A stretch of DNA of 64,000 bases from Hedera helix. Its lineage: Eukaryota > Streptophyta > Magnoliopsida > Apiales > Araliaceae. Below the pieces are notes generated by a model. The model ran no database searches, had not been told where the DNA came from, and was given only the letters and a program-made list of their open reading frames with translations. Made by a program: the position numbers and the translations under genes. This document shows positions 25,601 to 35,345 of this stretch, piece after piece. The stretch covers positions 40,459,467 through 40,523,466 of the forward strand of contig OX359281.1 in the NCBI GenBank assembly GCA_947179155.2, given 5' to 3'. Every line of letters begins with the position of its first letter. Position 1 is the stretch's first letter.

Positions 25601-27048
25601 AAAGGGTTTTCCTATGATCAAATCCAAGTCATACCAGGCCTTCTGCTGTTGGTAATTTGGTGACCTTGCAACATTTAAAATTATCAAACTCTTGTATTAT
25701 TCTTTATTTGATAATGATCTTGCCTATTTCAATGGATACAGATTTCTCTTCTATTGCTAGTGTGCCCCATCAACATTGTCTATAAATCAAGCCGCTACCG
25801 TTTGCTTCGTGTACTGAGGAATATCATTCTATCCCCTCTGTACAAGGTATCATTAATTTCACCGTGTGTATTTTATGTATACACTATACACACACAAGTG
25901 AGATTTTTTGTAATAGTCGACTCTTTTTACTGATTATTTCTTTGTTGGCTTTGCAGGTTGTCATGCTAGACTTCTTCATGGCTGATCAACTTTGTAGCCA
26001 GGTACCAATGCTAAGAAACCTTGAGTATGTCGCGTGCTACTATATAACAGGAAGCTACAAAAATCGGGACTACGGATATTGCGTGATGAAAAAAAACTAC
26101 AGAGATCTTGCTTATGCAGTTTCCTTCCTACCGTATTACTGGAGGGCTATGCAGGTTAATATTGTAAAATTAAGTACTTAAAACGATATTTTTCTGAATG
26201 AAAACATACTGATTTTATCTTTATAAATTGGGATTTCTAGTGTGCTAGGAGGTGGTTTGATGAAGGGCAAACTAGCCACCTTGTGAATCTTGGCAAATAC
26301 GTGTCTGCCATGTTGGCTGCAGGAGCGAAAGTAGCCTATGACAAAGAAAGGAACATTGGATGCCTTTGTCTAGTTGTGATCATGTCTAGTGCTGCAACTG
26401 TATATCAATTGTACTGGGACTTTGTTAAGGATTGGGGTTTACTGCAGAAGGATTCCAAGAATCCGTGGTTAAGGAATGACTTAATGCTTCGTCGAAAATT
26501 CATTTACTTCTTCTCCATGGTATAGGCTTTAATCCTCCATTTTTTCCCCTCTCCCCTCTAAGTAGATGCATGAACCAATCAATCCACAACGAGTTAAACA
26601 TAATGCAAAACAGATCAATCAAACTGCTAAAGACTGTTTAAAAATGAGCCCATACATTTAATATATAGTTTTTTGAGTTGAATTTGAGCAACATCATAAA
26701 CAAACACGGTGGCTTTTTCAGGGATTGAACCTTGTTCTAAGGCTAGCTTGGTTACAAACTGTACTGCATTACAATTTTGGCAGCATTGATTACAGAATAA
26801 CAGGGCTATTTTTAGCAGCCCTGGAAGTGATTAGGAGAGGACAATGGAATTTTTACAGGTATAATACAATAATATCTAAAGTTTGAATGATGTTTGTCCC
26901 TCGTGAATAAGCAAGCACTCGAAACAGAATAATTTGTTCGAATGGTGGTGTCTGCAGGTTGGAGAATGAGCATCTAAATAATGCCGGAAAGTTTAGGGCA
27001 GTCAAGATAGTACCACTTCCCTTTCACGAAGTGGATGAAGAAGATTAA
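22626..27048 (+). CDS. PHO1-H1: PHO1;H1-type SPX-EXS phosphate exporter
   Basis: Thirteen exons join in phase: 22626-22850, 22967-23270, 23431-23806, 23900-23948, 24043-24114, 24377-24506, 25187-25307, 25402-25651, 25742-25846, 25957-26154, 26241-26519, 26722-26858 and 26958-27048. They total 2337 nt and encode 778 aa (Arabidopsis PHO1 and PHO1;H1 are about 782-784). The start MVKFSKQFEGQ was chosen because it is the family N-terminus. The SPX domain (about 1-335) keeps the lysine-rich inositol-pyrophosphate-binding features: YCQLKKDLKK near 23-32, KLHHAEKMI, and LKKFDK in the last helix. Membrane helices follow from exon 6-7 onward. The EXS domain includes the DFFMADQLCSQ, WRAMQCARRW and WDFVKDWG motifs, and the end is VDEED. 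The protein exports phosphate, classically into the xylem, from Golgi/endosomal and plasma membranes. It is closer to PHO1;H1 than to PHO1. All introns are GT-AG except intron 7, which is GC-AG. Confidence 0.95.
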
Positions 27049-27951
27049 TGATGCCCCATTGGCAACAATTTGTTGTTTTAGATGATGTTAGAATCTGTTG
27101 GTTCTGAACAGAGCCTCATTGTCTGTCCCTTGTCAAATTGATGAAACAAAATGTACATCATTTTTTTTATTTTTTTATCATTTCTATAGTTGTTAGGTCC
27201 ACCACCAATTCAGGAAATTAAATAATTCATAATTGTACAAACTTCTTTTCTCCAGTTGGAAGTAATGTTTAATTTGGCCTTTAGGTCACTTTTATGTTAA
27301 TGTTTCTACCTTATATAATTATCAATGAGATGATACTGTTGAAGTATGTCGCTGAATCAATTGATGCATTACGTGGTCAGTTAGAAGTAATAAAGACTTT
27401 TATCCTGACACGGAGCGAGTAAAATAAGACTAAAAGCTGATGCTAGCTGGTGTTCTAAAATTTGTATAATTTGGATTACTATCTTCTCGAAGATACCTGT
27501 TGTAAGGTATAGGGTTGGCCCAAAATATAGAGCCGGAATACCTCGAGTAGGTCATCTTGTGAGGCCCAATGGACTTTTGAAGGTGGGCTGCAAAGTATCC
27601 CTCTCCCTCCTGCAAAAATAATTTTATTTGTATTATTAGCAATACTAAAAATGTTTTTATATTTTACATTCATACTTAAAAATAATAATATTAAGGGGAC
27701 TAATATTTGTCCAAATAAAAATAATTTTACTAGAGCAATAAGTATTATTTAATATATTAAATGTTGTTAAAAAAATAAATATAATTTATTTTATTAACAT
27801 CATTTTTTTCCGGACAATCTGGATAACAAATTTTATGTTGTTATGTTATTTATATCATCATTAATAAAAAAATTGATTTTTTATGTGAACAAAAAAATGA
27901 TAAATAAAACTCTTTATATGTAAGAGATGATGTAAAAATTAAAGAGTCTCA
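27049..27951. other. Intergenic region 3' of PHO1;H1
   Basis: This is the 3' UTR and flanking AT-rich DNA. Short minus-strand ORFs around 27430-27673 have no recognisable content. Confidence 0.55.
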
Positions 27952-28187
27952 TTAATTCAAGGCCTAAATATAAATTAGTACACTGAAATTTTAACGTTTT
28001 TTCACTTTGGGGATTGAACTCTCAATTTTTTCAATTGAGTGATTAAACTTTTAATTTTTTCCACTTTGGGGATTGATTTATCTGTTTTTTCAATTAGGAG
28101 ATTGAACTTTTAATTTTTTCCACTTTGAGGATTGTCTTCTCAATTTTTTTTAATAATAATAATAATAATAATATAGTAATAATAAAA

Positions 28188-28225
<38 letters not shown>

Positions 28226-28396
28226 TATTATTATTATAATAATAGTAATAATAAAACAAAAGTTAATAATAATAATAATAATAATAGTAATAGTAATAGA
28301 AATAGTAATAGTAATAATAATAATTATAATAATACTACTAATAATAATAATAGTAATTATAATAATAATTATAACAATAATAAAAAAAATAATAAT

Positions 28397-28440
<44 letters not shown>

Positions 28441-28549
28441 GAATAATAGTAATAATAATAACAAGAATAATAGTAATAATAATAACAATAATAATATTAA
28501 TAATGATAATAATAAAAATATTAATAGTAATAGTAATAATAACAATAAT

Positions 28550-28582
<33 letters not shown>

Positions 28583-28818
28583 TATTATTATTACTATTAC
28601 TACTATTATTGTTATTACTATTATTATTAATTATTATTATTATTACTATTATTATTATTATTACTATATTATTATTAAAAAAAAATTGAGAAGACAATCT
28701 CCAAAGTGGAAAAAATTAAAAGTTCAATCACTCAATTGAAAAAATTGAGAGTTCAATCCCCAAAGTGAAAAAACGTTAAAAATTCAGGGTACTAATTTAT
28801 ATTTAGGCCTTAATTCAA
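27952..28818. mobile_element. Mutator-like foldback element with AAT/ATT core and 9-bp TSD
   Basis: The element proper is 27961-28809 (849 bp). Both ends carry GGCCTAAATATAAATTAGTA in inverted orientation. The arms continue through ACGTTTTTTCACTTTGG-type sequence for about 134 bp on the right and 190 bp on the left; the left arm has one extra ~59-bp unit starting CACTTTGGGGATTGA. TTAATTCAA is duplicated directly outside (27952-27960 and 28810-28818), a 9-bp target duplication typical of Mutator-like elements. The core is about 400 nt of AAT-type triplets that flips to ATT-type triplets near 28548. It encodes no transposase. Confidence 0.9.
28150..28675. repeat. Imperfect (AAT)n/(ATT)n trinucleotide tract with palindromic axis
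   Basis: AAT-type triplets with scattered AGT, AAC and AAA variants run to about 28548. The sequence then turns, at AACAATAATTGTT, into ATT-type triplets up to about 28675. A long isoleucine-rich ORF through it is an artefact of the repeat. Confidence 0.95.
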
Positions 28819-29605
28819 TTGTCCAAATACTTTGATCATGATTATTTTGAGCTTTTAATAGAGAAAACTCTAAAACAAATCAACAACTAGGCCGTCAAAT
28901 ACAAAAAATTATGTTATGGTTATGGTTTTGGAGCATGGTTACAGTATGCTCTATTCTCATGTGTAAGTAGTAAAATATACTGTAATCATACTGCAGGAGA
29001 ATGAAATAACACATCGCCAAATACAAGTAAGCATTAAACAAAAATCTGCTACAATTATATTATCTTATATCGTCCTTATTCCGTAACGGAGATAGTCATG
29101 GTGGGAATAAAATGTTCGTCCCAACTGTCCAAGAGAGCCGATCAAGCCGGTATTTGTATTGGAGGGAGATTTCCAATGAATATTCCGTCGGAGAAGAACC
29201 AAAAAAAAAAATCGGAAATATTTATTCTTCCTAAACAAAATATTATTTGTTAATTTTTGTTATAGAATTCTATTTTTTATTGATTAGCGTAATATAAAAT
29301 CACACAATCTTTGTTAAATTTATCATTGTAATTTAAGGGAATTAATATTCGACAAATGATTTTAATAGTTATACAAAACTTCTCTCACACAAATAATAAA
29401 TAGAACTTGCATTCATCTAAATAAGGTCTGAAAAAAATTGCAGAAATTGTAGCTTAGCCTTGGATTTGAGGAATTTTTTAGAAATAAAATTTAGCCTTTT
29501 GCAAAAAAAAACAAACAATTTTCTAATTTTATGATCACGTCAGAAGTATTAAACTTACAACTTAGAATAAACAAGAAATATAAATACGTTTTTAGTATTT
29601 GCAAT
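28819..29605. other. AT-rich intergenic region
   Basis: I see no gene or defined repeat between the foldback element and the LINE relic. Confidence 0.5.
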
Positions 29606-29885
29606 TTTTAAATAATTTTTTTGGCAAAGACAAAATTTATTAGATGGTAAATTGGGAATCAACAATCCAAAAGATTTGGAGAATAGATCAATTACAGATT
29701 GATTTGTACATAACTATGTTACATTGTTGTTTCATGACACAAACAAAACTGCTACTTGAAAAACTCTTCTGCATCCAAGAATCCTACTTCAACAAATCTG
29801 TGGCTATCTCTCAAGTATGAATGATACATGAAACACAATTTCATTAATTACAACACCAGATCGAGATCTAATTTATTTTGAAGAA
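29606..29885 (-). mobile_element. 3' part of a LINE relic
   Basis: On the minus strand this stretch continues the degenerate LINE seen at 35015-35345 and ends in an A-rich tail (AAAAAAATTATTTAAAAA, about 29606-29625). It lies directly downstream, in LINE orientation, of the copia insertion, so the copia element interrupted the LINE. Coding potential is lost. Confidence 0.45.
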
Positions 29886-29890
29886 GAAAA

Positions 29891-29971
29891 TGTTAAGAGA
29901 GTAAATCAAGAATGAAAGAGCTTGGAAAAGAGTTTTCTTATTTTCTCATCACCTGAATACCATCTACAGTT

Positions 29972-30006
<35 letters not shown>

Positions 30007-30193
30007 TAACAACTATTTAACTGCTAACAGCTTACTCACTACGCTAGCTCCACTAACTCTGATTACATCAGCTTAAATAACAGATTACTATTTAACAACT
30101 AACTATTTATATATTTACAATACTGTCCTTGTGTCCTTGAATCAGTAGCCTGAATTTCCTCATTTCATGTTGATATATCATCATATATCATCA
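29891..30193 (-). repeat. copia 3' LTR
   Basis: Begins TGTTAAGAGAGTAAATCAAG and ends ATATATCATCA in + orientation. It contains a TA microsatellite (about 29975-30004) that is longer than in the other LTR and explains the 16-bp size difference. Confidence 0.95.
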
Positions 30194-30205
30194 TCCCCCC
30201 TCAAG
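30194..30205 (-). other. copia polypurine tract
   Basis: On the element's sense strand TTGAGGGGGGA lies immediately before the 3' LTR, the standard site for plus-strand priming. Confidence 0.85.
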
Positions 30206-30297
30206 TTGGTAGGACTAAACAAGTTTAGGACTCCCAACTTGGACAAAAGATATTGAAGATGAATAGCAGATTGAGGTTTAGTAAGAAGGTCTGCAGG

Positions 30298-30633
30298 CTA
30301 TTGTGAAGTAGAAATGTGTTGTGGTACAATAAGACCTTGAAAAATCTTTTCTCTAATAAAATGGCAATCAATCTCTATGTGTTTGGTTGTCTCATAAAGC
30401 ACTGGATTTTCAGAGATATGAATTGCAGATTTGTTATCAGTGTGCAGAGGAATGGGAAGTTGTGTCTGAATTTCAAAATCTTTGAGCAAAGCTGTTATCC
30501 AAAGAACTTCACAGACAGTACTAGCCATAGCTCTATATTCAGCCTCAGTTGATGATCTAGCAACAGTGTGTTGTTTCTTACATTTCCAAGAAAGCAACGA
30601 GTCACCAAGTAGAACACAATATCCAGAAACTGA
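30298..30633 (-). pseudogene. copia RNase H C-terminal part, cut off by stops
   Basis: The same frame continues after the TGA at 30634-30636 with the copia RNase H C-terminal half, including ARSSTEAEYRAM and a HTDNKSAIHI motif and the KHIEIDCHFIREK block. It ends at a TAG (30298-30300). The last ~35 codons of the typical copia C-terminus (the PADLLTK block) follow that stop in the same frame. No frameshift is seen. Confidence 0.85.
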
Positions 30634-33600
30634 TCATCTAGTCATAGGACAAGTACCCCAGTCAGCATCACAGAAAGCTTTCAATTGAAGTGAACTAGCG
30701 GAAGACAGAAGAAGACCTTTTCCTGGAGCAGTCTTAATGTATTTAACCAACTTCATAGCGGCATCCATATGTGCCACAGTAGGTGCAGAAAGAAACTGAC
30801 TAAGAATGTGAACAGCGTAAGAGATGTCTGGCCTAGTAATAGTTAGATAAATGAGTCTACCTACCAATCTCCTATAAGCTGTTGAATCGACCAATAATTG
30901 TCCAGTGTCATTACTGAGTCTATGTTGATGTTCAATAGGAATGGAACTAGGTTTAGCACCTAGTAAACCTGTATCAGTAAGAATTTCCATGGCATATTTT
31001 CTTTGATGCAAACAGATTCCATCAGTAGATCTTGCAATCTCAATTCCCATAAAGTATTTTAAGGAGCCAAGATCTTTAACTTTGAACTGAGTATGAAGAT
31101 AAAGTTTTACTTGATTTAGTATATGAAAATCTGTTCCAGTTAGAAGTATATCATCAACATAGACAAGAAGTGCAGTTAAAGTGCCATTTTTCTTTAAGAT
31201 GAACAGAGAATGATCACTAAGTGACTGCTTAAAACCATAATTCACCAAGGCAGTAGAGAATTTTGAAAACCATTGTCTAGGTGCCTGCTTTAGGCCATAC
31301 AATGATTTGTGAAGTTTACACACTGGCTGCTCAACCACCGTCTCTTTTGGAACATGAAAACCAGGTGGCAAATCCATGTATACTTCTTCTTGAAGATCTC
31401 CATGCAAAAATGCATTTGTAATATCCAACTGAGAAATTTTCCATCCTTTAATAGCAGAAATGGACAAAAGAAGCCTGACAGTAGTCATTTTAGCAACTGG
31501 TGCAAATGTTTGAAAATAGTCCAACCCTTCTATTTGAGTGAAGCCTTTAGCAACTAGTCGGGCTTTATATCTTTCCACACTCCCATCTGCTTTATATTTC
31601 ACTTTAAAAATCCACTTACATCCAATAGATTGTTTATTGGGAGGTAGAGAAACAACTGTCCAGGTATTATTTGCTTGTAAAGCATCAATTTCCAATTTCA
31701 TAGCCTCACACCATTTAGAGTCTTTAACAGCTTGAGTATAGGTCTTGGGTTCAATAATAGTGGAGATGGATGAGATAAAATGCTGATAACTAGGGGAAAT
31801 ATGAGTACATGTATCATAAAGAGATAAAGGATGTTGAGTGGAACAATTAGAAGAGGTATTACCTTGCTGAGATATAGATGGAAGAGTATTTGGTAGATTT
31901 TTAGGAAGATCTGCATAATCTTGAAATTTGATAGGCAAGGTCCTGATTCTAGAAGATCTGTGCACAGGAACTTGAGTTTGATGAGTTATCATATTAGAAG
32001 AATCAGATTGAATAAATGATTCAGACTGAGAAGAATCAGCTGCTGATGGATCAGTTTGATTAGACAAGAAAGGTGTATTATTATTGTCAAAAGTAGTATT
32101 CAGATCATCTATAAAAGTAATTCCTGAATGAATATCAGGATTTGAAGATAATGTTTCAGATGATGTAGCATAAGGAAATATATTTTCATGAAAAATCACA
32201 TCCCTGGAAACAAAGATTCTTTTTGCATTGAGATCAAACAATTTGTAACCTTTTTGATTGAAAGGATAACCAAGAAATATACACTTTGTGGCTCTAGGTG
32301 CAAATTTATCTTTTATGAGAGACAATGTAGAAGCATAACACAAACATCCCAAAACTTTCAAATGATTATAAGCAGGAGGTTTATGAAATAAAAGTTCATA
32401 AGGAGTCTTGTTTTTCAGAATTTGAGAAGGCATTCTATTTATAAGATAGGTAGCAGTAAGGATACAATCACCCCATAAATGAATAGGTAAATGAGCCTTA
32501 AATCTTAATGCCCTAGCAACCTCCAGAAGATGTTTGTGTTTTCGCTCAGCAACCCCATTTTGTTGGGGAGTTTCAACACAGGAGCTTTGATGAACAATAC
32601 CAAGATTATCAAGCGTAGAAGTGAGATTTGTATTGAAGAATTCAGTTCCATTGTCTGATCTTAACACTTTTACATTTGCATCAAACTGATTTTTGATATA
32701 ACAAAGAAATTTGTGTAGAATAGATACAACTTGAGATTTTGAATACAACAAATAAGTCCAAGTGCACTTCGTATTATCATCAACAATTGTCAGAAAACTG
32801 GTGCAATTTTGATATGTCTTATGTCTATAAGGACCCCATAGATCACAATGTATCAACTCAAATGGTTTGGATGCAACAGAATTACTAACAGGAAAAACAT
32901 TTCTCATTTGTTTAGCTAAAGGACATATATCACAGTGAAATGATGAAGTAAATCTAGATGATACAAGATTTGGAATAGCTTTAATGACATGAACAGGGGA
33001 ATGACCAAGCCTATCATGCCACAACTGCAGTAAAGAGGAAGACTGAGTAGAACAGACAACATGATCAGATTTAGTAGGAACAACAAGCTTGTATAGACTG
33101 TCCTTCAATCTACCAATCCCTTTCACCTTCTTCATCACAAGGTCCTGAAAGAGACAAATATCAGGAAGAAATATGATACAACACTGAAGATCTTTGTTGA
33201 GTTTACTTACTGACAACAGATTGAACTTGAAATCAGGAACACACAAAACATCATGCAAAACAATATCATCAGTTAGTCTCACAGTTCCTTTATGAGTGAT
33301 AGTAGAGTACTGACCATTAGGAAGATAAATGATTGAATTTATGACAAGAGGTTTTTCAAGCAAATCAAATGAAGAAGTGATGTGATCTGTTGCACCAGAA
33401 TCAATAATCCACTCATTTTTCACAGCGAAACTAGATAAACACACAGTGTTTGCAGTAGATATATGAATACCTGCTAGAGGTATGTCTGTAGTAGAGTGTA
33501 AGTAGTTTTGATTCAGCAGATTCATCAACTCTTGATATTGAGCAGGAGTGAAACTTGTTCCAGTATCAATAACTGCAGTAGAAACAGACTTATCTTCCTT

Positions 33601-33888
33601 GTCATTCACATATACATTACCAAATGATGATGTACTGACTTGAGCAACAGTTTTATTTCCTTTGTCAGTAGATGAATCCTTAAATTTTGGAGGAAAACCA
33701 TTTAAGAAATAGCATATGTCTCGAGTATGATTAGTTCCATGACAGTAAGAACATTCTAGGCTTCCTCTTTTTATTGATTTTGAACCAGCCTTGTTTCCAC
33801 CTGTGTTTTTTGCAAATTTTGAAAATGATTGATTATTATTATTATTGAACCTACTGAAAAGTGCAGCAGATTCTGGAATTGTAGACAT
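30634..33888 (-). CDS. copia pol (zinc knuckle, protease, integrase, RT, RNase H start)
   Basis: An open stretch of 1084 codons. Domains in order: CCHC zinc knuckle (C46-x2-C-x4-H-x4-C59); aspartic protease with WIIDSGATDH (D about 164); integrase HHCC (HDRLGH ... CDICPLAKQ) and catalytic core with HCDLWGPY, RSDNGTEF and the downstream glutamate in a PQQNGVAERKH block; reverse transcriptase with KARLVAKGFTQ and YVDD; start of RNase H (FCDADWG). It ends early at a TGA (30634-30636). The annotated M is not a natural start: the frame is continuous with gag except for a stop at 33907-33909. Ty1/copia order (integrase before RT) is certain. Confidence 0.93.
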   Translation of the reverse strand: MSTIPESAALFSRFNNNNNQSFSKFAKNTGGNKAGSKSIKRGSLECSYCHGTNHTRDICYFLNGFPPKFKDSSTDKGNKTVAQVSTSSFGNVYVNDKEDKSVSTAVIDTGTSFTPAQYQELMNLLNQNYLHSTTDIPLAGIHISTANTVCLSSFAVKNEWIIDSGATDHITSSFDLLEKPLVINSIIYLPNGQYSTITHKGTVRLTDDIVLHDVLCVPDFKFNLLSVSKLNKDLQCCIIFLPDICLFQDLVMKKVKGIGRLKDSLYKLVVPTKSDHVVCSTQSSSLLQLWHDRLGHSPVHVIKAIPNLVSSRFTSSFHCDICPLAKQMRNVFPVSNSVASKPFELIHCDLWGPYRHKTYQNCTSFLTIVDDNTKCTWTYLLYSKSQVVSILHKFLCYIKNQFDANVKVLRSDNGTEFFNTNLTSTLDNLGIVHQSSCVETPQQNGVAERKHKHLLEVARALRFKAHLPIHLWGDCILTATYLINRMPSQILKNKTPYELLFHKPPAYNHLKVLGCLCYASTLSLIKDKFAPRATKCIFLGYPFNQKGYKLFDLNAKRIFVSRDVIFHENIFPYATSSETLSSNPDIHSGITFIDDLNTTFDNNNTPFLSNQTDPSAADSSQSESFIQSDSSNMITHQTQVPVHRSSRIRTLPIKFQDYADLPKNLPNTLPSISQQGNTSSNCSTQHPLSLYDTCTHISPSYQHFISSISTIIEPKTYTQAVKDSKWCEAMKLEIDALQANNTWTVVSLPPNKQSIGCKWIFKVKYKADGSVERYKARLVAKGFTQIEGLDYFQTFAPVAKMTTVRLLLSISAIKGWKISQLDITNAFLHGDLQEEVYMDLPPGFHVPKETVVEQPVCKLHKSLYGLKQAPRQWFSKFSTALVNYGFKQSLSDHSLFILKKNGTLTALLVYVDDILLTGTDFHILNQVKLYLHTQFKVKDLGSLKYFMGIEIARSTDGICLHQRKYAMEILTDTGLLGAKPSSIPIEHQHRLSNDTGQLLVDSTAYRRLVGRLIYLTITRPDISYAVHILSQFLSAPTVAHMDAAMKLVKYIKTAPGKGLLLSSASSLQLKAFCDADWGTCPMTR

Positions 33889-33906
33889 TTGACTGGTATA
33901 GTTCCT

Positions 33907-34605
33907 TTATTTCTCTTCTTGTTGAATAAGTGTCAGTGCTTGATTTAGATTGGGCATGGGATTCATCATCAGAAGTTGTCCTCTTATATTTGTAAAAACT
34001 TCATTTAGTCCCATCAAGAATGAAGTAACCTTCGTGTTTTCATCACAGTCTTCCTGTTGTTTCAAGGCACCACATGTGCACTTACATGTGCATTTCGGAA
34101 CATGAGTTAAATTGATCAGTTCATCCCAAAGAGTCTTGAACTTTGTAAAGTAAGTCGACACAGTCATTGAATTCTGTGTTAAAGAAGTCAGGTCTTTCTT
34201 GATTTCATATAACCGAGGACCATTACTCTGTGTGAATCTAGTATTTAGGTCATTCCAAATATTAGTAGCAAGAGGTATGTAAACAATGCTTGAACTGATT
34301 TCATGAGAAATTGTATTAATCAGCCAAGAAATAACCATATCATTGCACCTTTGCCAATGATGCAGATAAGGAGAAGATTCACCTAGTTGATTGAACTTTC
34401 CAGTCACAAAACCTAGTTTGTTTTTAGCCGACAGAGACAGAGTCATTGCTCGACGCCATTGATTGAAATTATCACCAGTTAGGGCTTGAGAAACCAGAAT
34501 TTGACCTGGAAATGGATGATTAGGATCTAGAACGATGATTTGATATTCATGTTCTGTGTAACCTTCTTCAGTGTTCGTCATAATGAAGTTATGATTCAGC
34601 AACAC
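33907..34605 (-). CDS. copia gag (232 aa)
   Basis: Encodes the capsid-type gag of plant copia elements: a VSQALTGDNFNQWRRAM start (the LxGxNYxxW pattern), a DLNTRF-x6-RLYEIKKDL block and a YFTKFKTLWDEL segment. It ends in a TAA immediately before pol, with which it shares frame (18 nt from the stop to the first pol ATG). The initiator may be the internal methionine at codon 9 (MTNTEE). In related elements gag runs directly into pol, so the TAA is either a nonsense mutation or a readthrough stop. Confidence 0.9.
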   Translation of the reverse strand: MLLNHNFIMTNTEEGYTEHEYQIIVLDPNHPFPGQILVSQALTGDNFNQWRRAMTLSLSAKNKLGFVTGKFNQLGESSPYLHHWQRCNDMVISWLINTISHEISSSIVYIPLATNIWNDLNTRFTQSNGPRLYEIKKDLTSLTQNSMTVSTYFTKFKTLWDELINLTHVPKCTCKCTCGALKQQEDCDENTKVTSFLMGLNEVFTNIRGQLLMMNPMPNLNQALTLIQQEEK

Positions 34606-34715
34606 AGAAGAAATTGATTTTCAAATGGTACAAGATAAAGACTCGGTGATAATTGAAACTATACTGCTTCAATTCTGCGGAAACAAAGATGAAATGTTTC
34701 AAGATTTGAGCCAAA

Positions 34716-34727
34716 GCTCTGATACCA
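34716..34727 (-). other. copia primer-binding site
   Basis: On the element's sense strand TGGTATCAGAGC directly follows the 5' LTR. It is complementary to the 3' end of plant initiator tRNA-Met. Confidence 0.9.
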
Positions 34728-35014
34728 TGTTAAGAGAGTAAATCAAGAATGAAAGAACTTGGAAAAGAGTTTTCTTATTTTCTCATCACCTGAATACCAT
34801 CTACAGTTTGTATATATATATATATACTAACAACTATTTAACTGCTAACAGCTTACTCACTACGCTAGCTCCACTAACTCTGATTACATCAGCTTAAATA
34901 ACAGATTACTATTTAACAACTAACTATTTGTATATTTACAATACTGTCCCTGTGTCCTTGAATCAGTAGCCTGAATTTCCTCATTTCATGTTGATATATC
35001 ATCATATATCATCA
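34728..35014 (-). repeat. copia 5' LTR
   Basis: Same ends as the 3' LTR copy, with a shorter TA run (about 34811-34826). The element's promoter should lie here. Confidence 0.95.
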
Positions 35015-35345
35015 GAAAACCATTCACCATTTTTCAACTTAATTTACTGTATTGATTATTTTCCTAATTTTCTCTCAAAAATTGCTTTATTAATTCCTTG
35101 TCATCCATACAATACAACCCAAAACGTTGCAGCTCCCACACTGATTAATATCTCCCCTTTAAAAAATTTCACAGCTCCATATATTATGTTACTTACATTA
35201 ATTTTAAAGAATAACCCAATAAAATTTCATCCAGTTAAACACCAGATCCTCCATACCACCCATAGACAGTGTAACAGAACATGATTTTGAGTTTCATATA
35301 TTTCTACACACCACACACATTGCATCTCTGAAGCTTCAATTTTCA
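35015..35345 (-). pseudogene. LINE reverse-transcriptase C-terminal relic (zf-RVT)
   Basis: On the minus strand from about 35340 the frame reads a zf-RVT signature, MQCVWCVEIYETQNHVLLHC (C-x2-C, then H-x4-HC), followed by VVWRIW. Such zinc-finger-like ends are typical of plant non-LTR retrotransposon ORF2 and related RT pseudogenes. In-frame stops follow soon, so it is dead. Its 3' continuation is at 29606-29885, across the copia insertion. Confidence 0.65.

Larger units (their letters stand above)
29891..35014 (-). mobile_element. Ty1/copia LTR retrotransposon, near-complete
   Basis: The LTRs are 29891-30193 (303 bp, 3' LTR) and 34728-35014 (287 bp, 5' LTR), both starting TG and ending CA. 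Direct GAAAA repeats flank the element (29886-29890 and 35015-35019). The primer-binding site TGGTATCAGAGC adjoins the 5' LTR and a G-rich polypurine tract adjoins the 3' LTR. By eye the LTRs differ by about three substitutions plus the length of an internal TA run, so the insertion is recent. One reading frame encodes gag, protease, integrase, reverse transcriptase and RNase H in copia order, interrupted by three stops. Confidence 0.95.

Noticed and set aside
28125..28739. 204-codon + strand ORF, mostly isoleucine
   Set aside because: It is a translation of the AAT/ATT repeat core of the foldback element; no real protein has this composition.
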